Below are positions 30,379-40,109 of a DNA stretch of 64,000 nucleotides, one piece after another. A program made the position numbers and the translations under genes. This DNA comes from Phaeovulum veldkampii DSM 11550. Lineage in GTDB: Bacteria; Pseudomonadota; Alphaproteobacteria; Rhodobacterales; Rhodobacteraceae. Location of the stretch: NCBI RefSeq assembly GCF_003034995.1, contig NZ_PZKF01000007.1, forward strand, positions 1 through 64,000. The letters run 5' to 3'. Under the pieces are notes generated by a model. It saw only the letters and a program-made list of their open reading frames with translations, searched no databases and was not told the DNA's origin. Within the stretch, counting starts at the first letter, position 1, and each line of letters starts with the position of its first letter.

Positions 30379-31491
30379 TCACTCTACGGGCAGGATTTCG
30401 TAGCCATTGAATCGGACGCGCGGTTCGGGCGGGTTCAAATCAAACACGTTCGGATCGGCGAAACGGCCTTCGGCCACTCCTGCGCGCAGATAGTCCAGCG
30501 CGCGACGGCGCCGTTCTCGCCATCTGGTTTCCATACGAACGGCTTTTGGCGTCTTGAGACCAGTTTTCGCGATAACTCCGCGCAATGCGGCTTTCACCTG
30601 GGTGGTGCTTTTGCGATTTTCATAGGGAAGCAAGTTTGGAAGCGGCAAACCGGCATCGACAACCATCTCCCGGAACTCGGCGGATGCATTCCGCGTGATT
30701 TCGCTAACACTATATCGCGGAAGTTGATGGTAATGTTTGATGCCATGACACAGATGCCTGATTGTCGGTGTATTGGCGCCCTCTAGCCCCAGATCCATTA
30801 AGGATTGTTGAAAGTTCAGGTTGGGCGATAGTTCCACGATCTTGCCGTCGAAATGCAGGTTCAGGAAATCCTGATCCAGAAATGGCGCGGCAGCGAGTTC
30901 TCCGGCCATGAAAACCTTGAGTGCGGAGAGTATCTTGTCACCATCCCATTGATTAGGGTTGATCAGCAAAGCGCCAGAGTTGAAATAAGACTCGGGATTA
31001 AGTCCGAACTGCGTCCACCGCACATCCTTATCACGAGCAACGGGCATGAACGCAGGTCCGTAGTAATCCCTCACCATGCCGATGCCGTCGGGCAGGTCTA
31101 TCGTTTCGATTCCGTCGGGCAGCGGCCCCGGCAGGACATCAATGTCACAATACAGGATGCGATCATAGCCCGGCAGCGCCTTGGGCAGGAATAGTCGCCC
31201 CCAAGCGGCCCGCGAAAAACGCGGATGGTCGGGCAACAGGTTTTCCAGGTCTCCGACGAACAACTCCTCGTAATGATAGGTCACGCCGGGGGCCGTGGTT
31301 TCCATTATTGGGGCGGAGGCGTAAGCTGGGCGCTCGACGAAGATGTGCACATCGACGTTCCAAAGCCGGGCTATGCGGGCCGCCAGCGCCCCGGCGGGGA
31401 TCGCCAGTTTGTGATCGCACACCAGCCCGCAGGCCAGTTTCCGCCGTTTGTCTCCGCCCGATGCCAGAGAGCCTGTTTCAAAAGGTTGCAT
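30379..31491 (-). CDS. Family 8-type glycosyltransferase
   Basis: 370 residues from MQPFETGSLASGG; GAGGCGAC precedes the ATG at 31491. The DxD metal site is YCDIDVLPG, preceded by the RLFLPKALPGYDRI stretch common in GT8 enzymes. Later come NSGALLINPNQW and CHGIKHYH, matching the GT8 pattern of a retaining transferase using UDP-sugars. Base composition is visibly lower in GC than flanking genes, suggesting later acquisition. A role in LPS or capsule assembly is inferred from its glycosyltransferase neighbours. Confidence 0.85.
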   Translation of the reverse strand: MQPFETGSLASGGDKRRKLACGLVCDHKLAIPAGALAARIARLWNVDVHIFVERPAYASAPIMETTAPGVTYHYEELFVGDLENLLPDHPRFSRAAWGRLFLPKALPGYDRILYCDIDVLPGPLPDGIETIDLPDGIGMVRDYYGPAFMPVARDKDVRWTQFGLNPESYFNSGALLINPNQWDGDKILSALKVFMAGELAAAPFLDQDFLNLHFDGKIVELSPNLNFQQSLMDLGLEGANTPTIRHLCHGIKHYHQLPRYSVSEITRNASAEFREMVVDAGLPLPNLLPYENRKSTTQVKAALRGVIAKTGLKTPKAVRMETRWRERRRRALDYLRAGVAEGRFADPNVFDLNPPEPRVRFNGYEILPVE

Positions 31492-31597
31492 GTCGCCTCG
31501 TGATAAATTACCGTATCTCAGCTTTTTAGAATGCGATGCAATTATCCCAGATCCCTGTTTTCCGCAACGCATTTGCTTTCAGATGGTGCCCAGAAAC

Positions 31598-32485
31598 ATG
31601 ACTTCACCTGTCCATCTTTCGATTGTGATCCCCACCCACCGCCGCCCGCGGTTGCTGCCGCGCGCGGTCGGGTCGGCGCTGGCCGCCTCGGGGCCGGGTG
31701 TCGAGGTGCTGGTGGTGGCCGACCGCGATGAATCTGCCGCTCAGACCCTGGCCCGCTGGGCCGATGACCCGCGGCTGCGGCTGCTGCACAGCGACGGGCC
31801 GGGCGGGGCGGCGGCCACGCGCAACTGCGGGGTGGCGGCGGCACGGGGCGCGGTGCTCCTGTTTCTGGATGATGATGACGAACTGATCGCGGGCTACCCC
31901 GACCGGGTGCTGGCGGTGGCCGGGCAGGGGCGCGCCGTCTGGGGCTTTGCCGGGCAGTTGCGCCGCATGGCCGATGATGCCCCGCCCGAACGCGTAGCCG
32001 GGCAGGGCTGGGCCGGCGGGCTGCCTGATCGTGCGGTGCCGTTCCGGCGCAAGATGGCGGGGCTGAGTTGTGGGGCCTGGGTCCGGCGTGATCTGTTTCT
32101 GGCGCTGGGTGGGCTTTGCGTTGAACAGGCGTTGGATGAGGATTTCGACCTCTGTTGCCGCTTGCTTGCAGCAGGTCACCAACCCTGGTTCGAGCCTGAA
32201 CCCGCGGTGATCTTGGATCGGGTTGACACCACAGTGCGGTTGACCAACAGCGCAGACCTTGAAACCCGGTCAGCCTGTTCATTGCGGACTTTCCTGCGAA
32301 ATGCGCATGCCCTGCGGCATGAGCGTGGGGCCATGGGGTTTCTGGCATTCCGGGCGCAAAAGGTCATCTTGCGCAGCGGCCGCCGTGACCTGCTGGAGGA
32401 GCTTTATCGCAATGTGCCGGCCCCCGTGCGGATCGGGCTGCGGGCCAAGCGGATGGCAACCGTGCTCCGCGGTCGCGCGCGCTGA
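31598..32485 (+). CDS. Family 2 glycosyltransferase
   Basis: 295 residues from MTSPVHLSIVIPTHRRP. The GT-A fold start is SIVIPTHRRPRLLPRAV, the DxD-like metal site LFLDDDDELI, and an acceptor-side ED-type motif is EQALDEDFDLCCRLL. Such enzymes are inverting transferases with NDP-sugars. An alternative ATG lies 15 bases upstream. It is divergent from the GT8 gene and followed by two more sugar-transfer genes. Confidence 0.85.
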   Translation: MTSPVHLSIVIPTHRRPRLLPRAVGSALAASGPGVEVLVVADRDESAAQTLARWADDPRLRLLHSDGPGGAAATRNCGVAAARGAVLLFLDDDDELIAGYPDRVLAVAGQGRAVWGFAGQLRRMADDAPPERVAGQGWAGGLPDRAVPFRRKMAGLSCGAWVRRDLFLALGGLCVEQALDEDFDLCCRLLAAGHQPWFEPEPAVILDRVDTTVRLTNSADLETRSACSLRTFLRNAHALRHERGAMGFLAFRAQKVILRSGRRDLLEELYRNVPAPVRIGLRAKRMATVLRGRAR

Positions 32486-32661
32486 GGGCAGGTGACCGGG
32501 GCGCCGGGCGGCGAACCGCCGGTCACGCCGCCGCGCTGGAATTGACAATCCCCGCAACGCAGTTACCTTGCGCCACCGTTGCGGGTTGACCTGAACGCCG
32601 CTTGCCGACCGTGCCCTGCGGAAGCGTCTATCCACCGAGAAGCGGGGCCTGAGGAGCGAAC

Positions 32662-33453
32662 ATGCAGATCAGTGATCTGGGAATTTGGCTGATAAATCTG
32701 CCGCGCGATACGGGCCGTCGCACCGCGATGGAGCGGCAGCTTGCCGCGCTTGGGCTGGACTGGCGCCTGTTCGAGGGGGTTGACGGCCGCGCGCAGCGCG
32801 ACGTGCTTTTGCGGGCGGCCGATGAAGCCGCTTTTCAGCGCAACATGGGCAGCACGCTCTTGCCTGGGCATCTTGGGTGCTATGCCTCGCATCTTGCGGT
32901 TTGGGAAAAATTCATCGCATCCGACCGTGAAATCGCCCTGATCCTAGAAGATGACGTGGTCTTTCATGATGACTTTCTGGAGGCCCTTTCCACTGCGTTG
33001 GCCGGGCGCGACCATTGGGATGTGGTCCGGTTCAACGCGATCCGGGCCAAGCTGCCGGTCACGCAAGGGATGCTGGGCCGCTATCGGCTGAACGCCTATG
33101 TCGGCCCCTTTACCGGCAATGCCGCCTATCTGATCAAGCGTGACGTGGCAGCCCGGCTGTTGCCCGGCCTGCGGCCCCAGACGCGGGCGCTTGATCACGA
33201 GTTGAACCGGTTTTTCCTGCATGACTATCGTCAATATGGGCTGGAGCCTTTTGCCTCGCATCCCGACGATGGCAATGTCAGCTCGATCACCGGCGTGGGT
33301 TTTGGCGATGTGCGCAAGTTTCCGTGGTATCGGCGTTTGCCGCACTATGGGCTGAAGGCCGCAAACTACTTGCGCCGCTTCTTCTACCTGCTGCGCAAGG
33401 GGGCGCTACCGGGCAGCCGCGCGCCCCTTCCCCTCCACAAGGACGGGCTCTGA
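32662..33453 (+). CDS. Family 25 glycosyltransferase (LPS biosynthesis type)
   Basis: 263 residues. It starts IWLINLPRDTGRR (the GT25 opening I-N-L-x-R), then HLGCYASHLAVWEKF and the metal motif ALILEDDVVFH. The family includes LPS galactosyltransferases of Neisseria and Haemophilus. A conserved C-terminal H-x-D region (LDHELNRFF) is present. The C-terminus is rich in arginine and aromatic residues and may touch the membrane. It converges with the next glycosyltransferase. Confidence 0.88.
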   Translation: MQISDLGIWLINLPRDTGRRTAMERQLAALGLDWRLFEGVDGRAQRDVLLRAADEAAFQRNMGSTLLPGHLGCYASHLAVWEKFIASDREIALILEDDVVFHDDFLEALSTALAGRDHWDVVRFNAIRAKLPVTQGMLGRYRLNAYVGPFTGNAAYLIKRDVAARLLPGLRPQTRALDHELNRFFLHDYRQYGLEPFASHPDDGNVSSITGVGFGDVRKFPWYRRLPHYGLKAANYLRRFFYLLRKGALPGSRAPLPLHKDGL

Positions 33454-33567
33454 GGTGCGCCCAAGGCTTGTCTTCAAGCATCACCGCGACACCACGAATC
33501 TTGGCGATGCGGTCTGTAGCCCGTTCGGGTTTTGCGTCGAACCTGCCGCACATGGACGGGGAACTGG

Positions 33568-34308
33568 TCAGTCCCGCGCGTATTTCTGCCAATAGTCGCG
33601 AATCCAGCCATAGCCCCGCCCGAAGCCGGACCTGGCAACCTCCATCGGTTTCGGTCTGCCGTGAAAGGCGACGATCCGGGTGCCCGCTGGCACCGGATGC
33701 GGCCCGAGGATCGGCGCCAGCAGGGATTTGCGGCGAATGTGGCGCTTGTAGGATACCACCCAGGGGTCAGGCCACGGCGCCCAGTGGCGGGCGGCGCCTT
33801 CGACGAACTGCTGTTCGTTGCCGTATTGGGCGCTTGCCGCGTTCGGGTCGGCGCTGAACGCATTGGAAATATCGGTCTGACTGCCCAGCGTGAACCCAAA
33901 GACAGAGGTGTTCAATGTCGGGGCTGTCGGCACCTGACCGTGGCGCCAGCCGGGGCCTTCGCCAACCCCGAACAGCGGCCCCTTGAGGTCGAAGAAAGGG
34001 TCGATGCTGTCAACGATCACCACATCCAGATCAATGAACAGCGCGCGCCCCGCAAGCCCGTGCAAAGGATCGGTAAAGACCGAAATCTTGGGCCATGCGC
34101 CGCGCTGGTAATGGGCGGGTGTGCAGCCGATATCGGGGATCGGGAAGGCCTCGATCCCGGCGTCAAGCCCCTTTGGGTCGTCGGTCAGGCAGACGAAGCG
34201 GAAATCTCCGGTCATATGGTCCCGGCAGGCGCGATGCAGGACGTTGACATAGACCGCGGGGTAAGGTGTGCCCCACTTCATCGAAAGGATAACACGCGCG
34301 TCGTCCAT
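33568..34308 (-). CDS. Glycosyltransferase-like protein with DxD motif
   Basis: 246 residues from MDDARVILSMKWGTPY; a GTG 12 bases further up is possible, but the ATG has a GGGGGT ahead of it. A DxD site is ALFIDLDVVIVDSIDPFF, and the C-terminus has IVAFHGRPKPMEV. The fold resembles GT8-type enzymes and is found in sugar-transfer clusters, but the exact family is not certain to me. It is probably part of the same surface-polysaccharide cluster. Confidence 0.72.
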   Translation of the reverse strand: MDDARVILSMKWGTPYPAVYVNVLHRACRDHMTGDFRFVCLTDDPKGLDAGIEAFPIPDIGCTPAHYQRGAWPKISVFTDPLHGLAGRALFIDLDVVIVDSIDPFFDLKGPLFGVGEGPGWRHGQVPTAPTLNTSVFGFTLGSQTDISNAFSADPNAASAQYGNEQQFVEGAARHWAPWPDPWVVSYKRHIRRKSLLAPILGPHPVPAGTRIVAFHGRPKPMEVARSGFGRGYGWIRDYWQKYARD

Positions 34309-34533
34309 CTGCACCCCCACTGCATGCCGATACTTGTAAAGTCATCCGTCAGCCTGTCGATCATCCGCCGCAGCGCCGTTTCAATGGTTCTGCCGATAAA
34401 TCCAAAGTTGCCGCCTGGCCAGACCTTATTGGCTGTCGCTGGCCAATGCCGGTTCGCGCCGCGCCCGCTTGGGCATTTTCCTGCCGCCCCGGACGCGCTA
34501 TCATGACGTCGGTCTCTTGTAGGAGCGTAGCCG

Positions 34534-35588
34534 ATGCGCCGTTTGCTTGCTATCTGTTCCCTGCTGCTGCCTCTGTTTGCTGTCCCTGCCGGGGCCGAAG
34601 AGCCGGGGCAGGGCGCGCATGGGCTACGCCTGCCCGCCAGTTTCACCGGCACGCTGCCCTGTGCCGATTGCGAGGGTATCCGCCACCACCTCGATCTGTG
34701 GCCGGATCAAAGCTTTGCGCTGCGCCTTGAATGGCTGGGGGGGGCGCGCCGTCGCTGCGCGACGATCTGGGGCATTGGCATGTGGACCCGGCGCGGCGTG
34801 CGCTGATCCTGACGGGCGGCGGGGAAATGCCGCTGCAATGGCAGATCCGCGGCGATGGCGGCCTGCGCGCGCTGGATATGGCGGGCGAGCCGATCGTGTC
34901 GGACCTGCCCTATGACCTGACGCCCGGCCCGCTGGTGCCAACCCCGCTGGCGCTGCCGATGCGGGGGATGTTTCAATACATGGCCGATGCGGCGGTCTTT
35001 ACCGAATGTCTTTCGGGTCAGCGCTTTCCGGTGGTGATGGAGGGCGCCTATCTGGACCTTGAACGCGCCTATCTGGCGGCGGGCGGCGCCCCCGGCGCGC
35101 CGCTTATGGCGGCGCTGGAGGGCCGCATCGAAGAACGCCCCGCGATGGAGGGGCCGCCGCGCCGCCAACTGCTGGTGGACCGGCTGGCCGGTCTGGCGCC
35201 CGACGAAACCTGCCCCCCTGCGGCAGCGCCCGCGGCTCTGATCAACACCTACTGGCGCCTTGTCCGTCTGGGCGCGACCGCGCTGCCCGAGGCGGCGGGG
35301 CGCGAGCCCTATCTGGTGCTGCTGCCGGGGGAGGCGCCGCGGTTTTCGGCCACCCTGGGCTGCAACATGATGAACGGCAGCTATCAGCTTGACGGCGCCA
35401 CGCTGGTCTTTGGCCCGGCGGCCAGCACGATGATGGCCTGCCCGCCGCCGCTGGATGCGCTGGAACCGGCACTGGGGCAGGCGCTGGCGGCAACCGCGCG
35501 CTGGGACAGCGACGGGAAAAACCTGCGCCTGCTGGACGCGGGCGGGCAGGTTCTGGTCGAACTGGCGGCGGTCTACGCCCCGAGCTGA
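34534..35588 (+). pseudogene. NlpE/META-domain envelope protein broken by a frameshift
   Basis: The first frame (from 34534) has a signal peptide (MRRLLAICSLLLPLFAVPAGA) and the start of an NlpE-like domain with CADC, as in copper-stress lipoprotein NlpE. It is interrupted at eight G (34737-34744). The protein continues in the -1 frame (APSLRDDLGHWHVDP) to a C-terminal META domain (YWRLVRLGATAL, TLGCNMMNG). Adding one G gives one continuous reading frame of about 350 codons. It may be a true pseudogene, a sequencing error in the homopolymer, or a phase-variable/slippage gene. No lipobox was clear. Confidence 0.75.
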
Positions 35589-35692
35589 GGCACGGCTGCA
35601 ACCTTGGGGCGACAGGCCGCAGTCTTGACTGCAGTCATGCGCGAAAAGCTGCGACCCGGCGGCGCGACCGGGCCGGATCTGGTGCTATGCGG

Positions 35693-35721
35693 TTGGCACT
35701 GCGGCGGCCAGCGGCTAAGCA
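35693..35721 (+). promoter_or_regulatory. Candidate promoter of fabG
   Basis: TTGGCA at 35693-35698, a 17-bp spacer and TAAGCA at 35716-35721. The predicted start is about 20 bases before the fabG ATG. Confidence 0.35.
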
Positions 35722-35748
35722 GTCACAAAGGTTTCACGAGGAGGAAAC

Positions 35749-36486
35749 ATGTTCGATCTTACGGGCAAAACCGCGCTGGTGACGGGCGCATCGGGCGGCA
35801 TCGGCGGCGACATTGCGCGCGCGCTGCATGCGGCGGGGGCCACGGTCGGGCTGTCGGGCACGCGCGAGGAGCCGTTGTGCGCGCTGGCGGCGGAACTGGG
35901 CAGCCGGGCGCATGTGCTGCTGGCCAACCTGTCGGATGCGGCCTCGGTCGAGGCGCTGCCAAAGGCAGCAACCGAGGCGATGGGCGGCGTGGACATTCTG
36001 GTGAACAACGCCGGCATCACCCGCGACGGGCTGTTCATGCGGATGTCGGATGACGACTGGCAGGCGGTGATCGACGTGAACCTGACCTCGGTGTTCCGGC
36101 TGACGCGCGGGGTGCTGCGCGGCATGATGAAGGCGCGCTGGGGCCGGGTCATCACCATCACCTCGGTGGTGGGCAGCGCAGGCAACCCCGGTCAGGGAAA
36201 TTATGCCGCAGCCAAGGCGGGGCTGGTGGGCATGTCGAAAAGCCTGGCGCTTGAGGTGGCCAGCCGCGGCATCACGGTGAACTGCGTGGCGCCGGGCTTT
36301 ATCGCCACCGCCATGACCGAGAAACTGACCGACGATCAGAAGGCGCGGATTCTGGCCGACATTCCCGCCGGTCGCATGGGCACACCCGCCGATATCGCTG
36401 CCGCGGTGCGCTATCTGGCCAGCCCCGAGGCGGGCTATGTCACCGGCGCCACGCTGCATGTCAACGGCGGCATGGCGATGATCTGA
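35749..36486 (+). CDS. fabG: 3-oxoacyl-ACP reductase
   Basis: 245 residues. The NADPH site is TGASGGIGGDIA, NNAG is present, and the catalytic Ser-Tyr-Lys appears in ITSVVGSAGNPGQGNYAAAKAG. It reduces 3-oxoacyl-ACP in fatty-acid elongation. A strong GAGGAGG sits 6 bases before the ATG. It heads a fabG-acpP-(thpR)-fabF series. fabD, often next to it in relatives, is not adjacent here; the broken NlpE gene lies upstream. Confidence 0.95.
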   Translation: MFDLTGKTALVTGASGGIGGDIARALHAAGATVGLSGTREEPLCALAAELGSRAHVLLANLSDAASVEALPKAATEAMGGVDILVNNAGITRDGLFMRMSDDDWQAVIDVNLTSVFRLTRGVLRGMMKARWGRVITITSVVGSAGNPGQGNYAAAKAGLVGMSKSLALEVASRGITVNCVAPGFIATAMTEKLTDDQKARILADIPAGRMGTPADIAAAVRYLASPEAGYVTGATLHVNGGMAMI

Positions 36487-36524
36487 ACCGCCCCGCACCC
36501 GTCTCGCCCGCCGTCTGAAACGTG

Positions 36525-36552
36525 TTGCCTTCGGGCAGGACTGTGCTATAGG
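36525..36552 (+). promoter_or_regulatory. Promoter of acpP
   Basis: TTGCCT at 36525-36530, a 16-bp spacer and TATAGG at 36547-36552, with a TG just upstream of the -10. It predicts a leader of about 115 nt before acpP, consistent with separate strong expression of this abundant carrier protein. Confidence 0.6.
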
Positions 36553-36673
36553 CGGCGAGGACTGGCCGGGGTGCGCAAACGCAACCCGGCAGCCTTGCGC
36601 AAGCGGGGCGCGTGAGCCGCTCGGAACGAGCAAGGGACAAGCAGGGCGCAAGCCCCGGAACTGAGGACTAGAC

Positions 36674-36907
36674 ATGAGCGATATCGCTGATCGCGTGAAG
36701 AAGATCGTCGTGGAGCATCTGGGCGTTGAAGAAGACAAGGTCACCGAGACCGCGTCTTTCATCGACGATCTGGGCGCCGACAGCCTTGACACGGTCGAAC
36801 TGGTGATGGCCTTCGAAGAAGAATTCGGCATCGAAATTCCCGATGACGCGGCCGAAACCATCCAGACCTTCGGCGACGCGGTCAAGTTCATCTCGGAAGC
36901 CGTCTGA
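36674..36907 (+). CDS. acpP: Acyl carrier protein
   Basis: 77 residues, strongly acidic. The phosphopantetheine site is S37 in [16 protein letters not shown]. It carries growing acyl chains in fatty-acid synthesis. It has its own promoter and a strong terminator, which fits its high expression compared with the flanking fab genes. Confidence 0.98.
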   Translation: MSDIADRVKKIVVEHLGVEEDKVTETASFIDDLGADSLDTVELVMAFEEEFGIEIPDDAAETIQTFGDAVKFISEAV

Positions 36908-36927
36908 TCCTGCCTGGATCGGATGCG

Positions 36928-36954
36928 AACGGCGCCCCTTGCGGGCGCCGTTTT
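36928..36954 (+). terminator. Rho-independent terminator of acpP
   Basis: AACGGCGCCC and GGGCGCCGTT form a perfect 10-bp stem with a 5-nt loop, followed by a T-rich TTTTCGTTT tail, starting 20 bases after the acpP stop. Confidence 0.92.
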
Positions 36955-37013
36955 CGTTTGGGCGGTTCCCATCGCGGCGGCCGCGTGGCAGCATCGGCGC
37001 CAAGGGGGGGACC

Positions 37014-37571
37014 ATGATGCGCGCCTTTCTTGCCCTGGATCTGCCAGCCGCTGTGCTGGACGCGATCGCCGATCTTCAGGCCGCCTTGCCCACAGGGCGT
37101 CTCGTCGCGCCCGAGGCGCTGCACCTGACGCTCGCCTTTCTGGACGAGCAGCCCGCGCCGGTTCTGGCCGAGGTTGACGTGGCGATGCGGGGCCTGCGCG
37201 CGGCGGCCTTCGATCTCGAACTGGCCGGGGTCGATACCTTTGGCGGGCGCAGCCCCGATCTGGTGTTTCTGGGCGTGGCGCCGAACGCGGCGCTGGATCA
37301 CCTGCACCGCAAGATCATGGCCGCGCTGCGGGGGCTGGGGCTTGAGCTTGGCCGCGTCCGGTTTCGCCCGCATGTCACGCTGGCGCGGCTTCCCCGGCGC
37401 ATCGCCCCCCGCGATCTGGACCGGCTGGCGGCGTTTCTGGCCACCCATGCCGCCCTGCACCTGCCCGGGTTGCGGGTCGAGAGGTTCACGCTCTACCGCT
37501 CCACGCTCCGCCCCGAGGGGCCGATCCATCAGGCGCTGGCCGATTATCCGCTGTTGCCGCAGCCCGGCTAA
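37014..37571 (+). CDS. thpR: RNA 2',3'-cyclic phosphodiesterase (2H family)
   Basis: 185 residues. The paired 2H motifs HLTLAF and HVTLAR are both present, and the start MMRAFLALDLP is typical of ThpR/LigT. It opens 2',3'-cyclic phosphate ends of RNA to 2'-phosphates and can ligate tRNA halves in vitro. An AGGGGGGG run precedes two adjacent ATGs (37014 and 37017); either may start. It sits between acpP and fabF but has no obvious link to lipids. Confidence 0.9.
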   Translation: MMRAFLALDLPAAVLDAIADLQAALPTGRLVAPEALHLTLAFLDEQPAPVLAEVDVAMRGLRAAAFDLELAGVDTFGGRSPDLVFLGVAPNAALDHLHRKIMAALRGLGLELGRVRFRPHVTLARLPRRIAPRDLDRLAAFLATHAALHLPGLRVERFTLYRSTLRPEGPIHQALADYPLLPQPG

Positions 37572-37675
37572 GCCGTTTCCCGCAGCCCGGCAGCTTGCGC
37601 AGGGCTGCATCGGTTGCACGCCCATTGCGGCGCGTGTATCAACGTTTTCATAAGACAAGCTGAGGGGGGTCGCCT

Positions 37676-38938
37676 ATGCGTCGGGTCGTTGTCACGGGGT
37701 TGGGTATGGTCACGCCGCTGGCTTGCGGCGTCGAAGAAACCTGGTCGCGGTTGTTGGCCGGGCAATCGGGCGCAGGCCCGATCACGCGTTTTGACCCCAC
37801 CAATCTGACCACCCGCTATGCCTGCGAAATCCCGCTGGGCGACGGCAGCGACGGCACTTTCAACGCCGACGACTGGATGGAGGCGAAAGACCGCCGCAAG
37901 GTCGATGACTTCATCCTTTACGGCATGGCGGCGGCAACGCAGGCTGTGAAGGATTCCGGCTGGGAACCGCAGGACGAGGACAGCCGGCTGCGCACCGGCG
38001 TGATGATCGGCTCGGGCATCGGCGGGCTCTCGACCATTGCCGAAACCGCGCTGCTGATCCGCGACAAGGGGCCCAAGCGCGTCTCGCCCTTCTTCATTCC
38101 GGGGGCGTTGATCAACCTCGTGTCGGGGCAGGTGTCGATTCGCTTTGGCTTCAAGGGGCCGAACCATGCGGTGGTCACGGCCTGCTCCACCGGGGCACAT
38201 GCCATCGGCGACGCGGCGCGCATCATCCAGTGGGGCGACGCCGATGTGATGGTGGCGGGCGGCGCCGAAAGCCCGATTTCGGAAATTGGCATCGCGGGCT
38301 TCAACGCCTGCAAGGCGCTCTCGACCAAGCGCGAGGATGACCCCACACGCGCCTCGCGGCCTTGGGATGCCGACCGCGACGGTTTTGTGATGGGTGAGGG
38401 TGCTGGCTGCGTGGTGCTGGAGGAATATGAACACGCCAAGGCCCGCGGCGCGAAAATCTATGCCGAGGTGCTGGGCTATGGCATGTCGGGCGACGCCTAC
38501 CACATCACCGCCCCCGCCGAGGATGGCGACGGCGGCTTCCGCTCGATGCAGGCGGCTCTGAAACGCGCGGGGCTGACGCCCGCGGCGCTGGATTACATCA
38601 ACGCGCATGGCACATCGACCATGGCCGACACGATCGAACTGGCGGCGGTGGAGCGGATGTTGGGCAACCATGCCGCCAATGCCACCATGTCCTCCACCAA
38701 ATCTTCCATCGGGCACCTGCTGGGCGCTGCCGGGGCGGTTGAGGCGATCTTCTGCATTCTGGCGATCCGCGACCAGATCGCGCCACCGACGCTGAACCTC
38801 GATACCCCCGCGGTCGAGGCGAATGTCGATCTGGCCCCCAATGCCGCGGTCAGGCGCAAGATTGACGTGGCCCTGTCAAACAGCTTCGGCTTTGGCGGCA
38901 CCAACGCCAGCCTGATCCTTGGCCGGGTGCCGGGCTGA
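37676..38938 (+). CDS. fabF: 3-oxoacyl-ACP synthase II
   Basis: 420 residues. The Cys-His-His triad is visible: C170 in VVTACSTGAHA, histidine in NAHGTSTMADTIE, and histidine in TKSSIGHLLGAAGA. It condenses malonyl-ACP with acyl-ACP. The stop overlaps the mltG start (TGATG), so fabF and mltG are coupled, tying lipid and cell-wall synthesis in one transcript. Confidence 0.97.
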   Translation: MRRVVVTGLGMVTPLACGVEETWSRLLAGQSGAGPITRFDPTNLTTRYACEIPLGDGSDGTFNADDWMEAKDRRKVDDFILYGMAAATQAVKDSGWEPQDEDSRLRTGVMIGSGIGGLSTIAETALLIRDKGPKRVSPFFIPGALINLVSGQVSIRFGFKGPNHAVVTACSTGAHAIGDAARIIQWGDADVMVAGGAESPISEIGIAGFNACKALSTKREDDPTRASRPWDADRDGFVMGEGAGCVVLEEYEHAKARGAKIYAEVLGYGMSGDAYHITAPAEDGDGGFRSMQAALKRAGLTPAALDYINAHGTSTMADTIELAAVERMLGNHAANATMSSTKSSIGHLLGAAGAVEAIFCILAIRDQIAPPTLNLDTPAVEANVDLAPNAAVRRKIDVALSNSFGFGGTNASLILGRVPG

Positions 38939-40104
38939 TGTGGCGCCACATCGTCTCCAACTTTCTGACGGTTCTGATCGTGGTTCTGGTTGGGCTGGGC
39001 GCCGCTGCCGCCTGGGCCAAGCGCCAGTATAATGGCCCCGGCCCGCTGACCCAGGCGATCTGCCTGCGGGTCGAGCCCGGCGCCTCGCTGACACGTGTGT
39101 CGAACCGTCTTGCAGAACAGGGGGCGATATCTGCGGGCTACATCTTCCGTGCAGGTGCAGATTATGCGGGCAAGGCGGGATCGCTGAAATTCGGCTCCTA
39201 CCTGATCCCCGCCGGCGCTTCGATGGCCTCGATCATCGACACGATAACAGCAGGCGGCCCGTCAAGCTGTGGCACCGAGGTCAACTTTCGCATCGGCGTG
39301 ACCGGCACCGATGTTATCCTGCGCGAACTGGACCCGGCGACGGGGGCTTATGCTGAAAAAGTGAAATTCATCCCTTCGGCAGACCCCGCACCAGAAGCGT
39401 ATTTGCAGGAATCGGTCAAGCCCGACACCCGTCTGCGGGTGACGCTGGCCGAGGGCGCGACCAGTTGGCAGGTCGTCGAGGCGCTGAAACAGGCCGATTT
39501 TCTGACTGGAACTATCAGCGATATCCCCGCCGAGGGAACACTGGCCCCCGACAGCTACGACATCACCCGCGACGCCGAACGCGCAACCATTCTGGCCGAA
39601 ATGGCCCGGCGTCAGGCGCTGATCCTGTCCGATCTCTGGGCCGCCCGCGCCGAGGGGCTGCCCTACGCCACGCCGGAACAGGCGCTGGTGATGGCCTCGA
39701 TCGTCGAAAAGGAAACCGGCGTCCCCGAGGAGCGGCGCCGGGTGGCCAGCGTATTTGTGAACCGCCTGATAAAGGGGATGCGGCTGCAGACCGACCCCGC
39801 GGTGATCTATGGCGTGACCAGAGGGCAGGGCGTTCTGGGCCGCGGCCTGCGGCAAAGCGAGTTGAAGCGCGAAACGCCCTATAACACCTATCTGATCGAC
39901 GGCCTGCCGCCCACGCCCATCGCCAACCCCGGCCGCGCCAGCATCGAGGCTGCGCTGAACCCCGACACGACCGAGTTTCTCTATTTCGTCGCTGACGGCA
40001 CCGGCGGCCACGCCTTCGCCGCCACGCTGGACGAGCATAACCGCAATGTCGCGCGCTGGCGCGCCATCGAGGCCGAACGCGCCCGTCAACCGCAGGGCAA
40101 CTGA
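38938..40104 (+). CDS. mltG: Endolytic peptidoglycan transglycosylase
   Basis: 388 residues. One N-terminal membrane helix (about 8-27) is followed by a LysM-like region and the YceG catalytic domain, with the glutamate in ASIVEKETGVPEER, LQTDPAVIYG, and TPYNTYLIDGLPPTPIANPG. MltG cuts nascent glycan strands and so sets their length. It is the last gene of the fab block; a copy of the window's recurrent intergenic element begins 5 bases after its stop. Confidence 0.95.
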   Translation: MWRHIVSNFLTVLIVVLVGLGAAAAWAKRQYNGPGPLTQAICLRVEPGASLTRVSNRLAEQGAISAGYIFRAGADYAGKAGSLKFGSYLIPAGASMASIIDTITAGGPSSCGTEVNFRIGVTGTDVILRELDPATGAYAEKVKFIPSADPAPEAYLQESVKPDTRLRVTLAEGATSWQVVEALKQADFLTGTISDIPAEGTLAPDSYDITRDAERATILAEMARRQALILSDLWAARAEGLPYATPEQALVMASIVEKETGVPEERRRVASVFVNRLIKGMRLQTDPAVIYGVTRGQGVLGRGLRQSELKRETPYNTYLIDGLPPTPIANPGRASIEAALNPDTTEFLYFVADGTGGHAFAATLDEHNRNVARWRAIEAERARQPQGN

Positions 40105-40109
40105 CGCCC

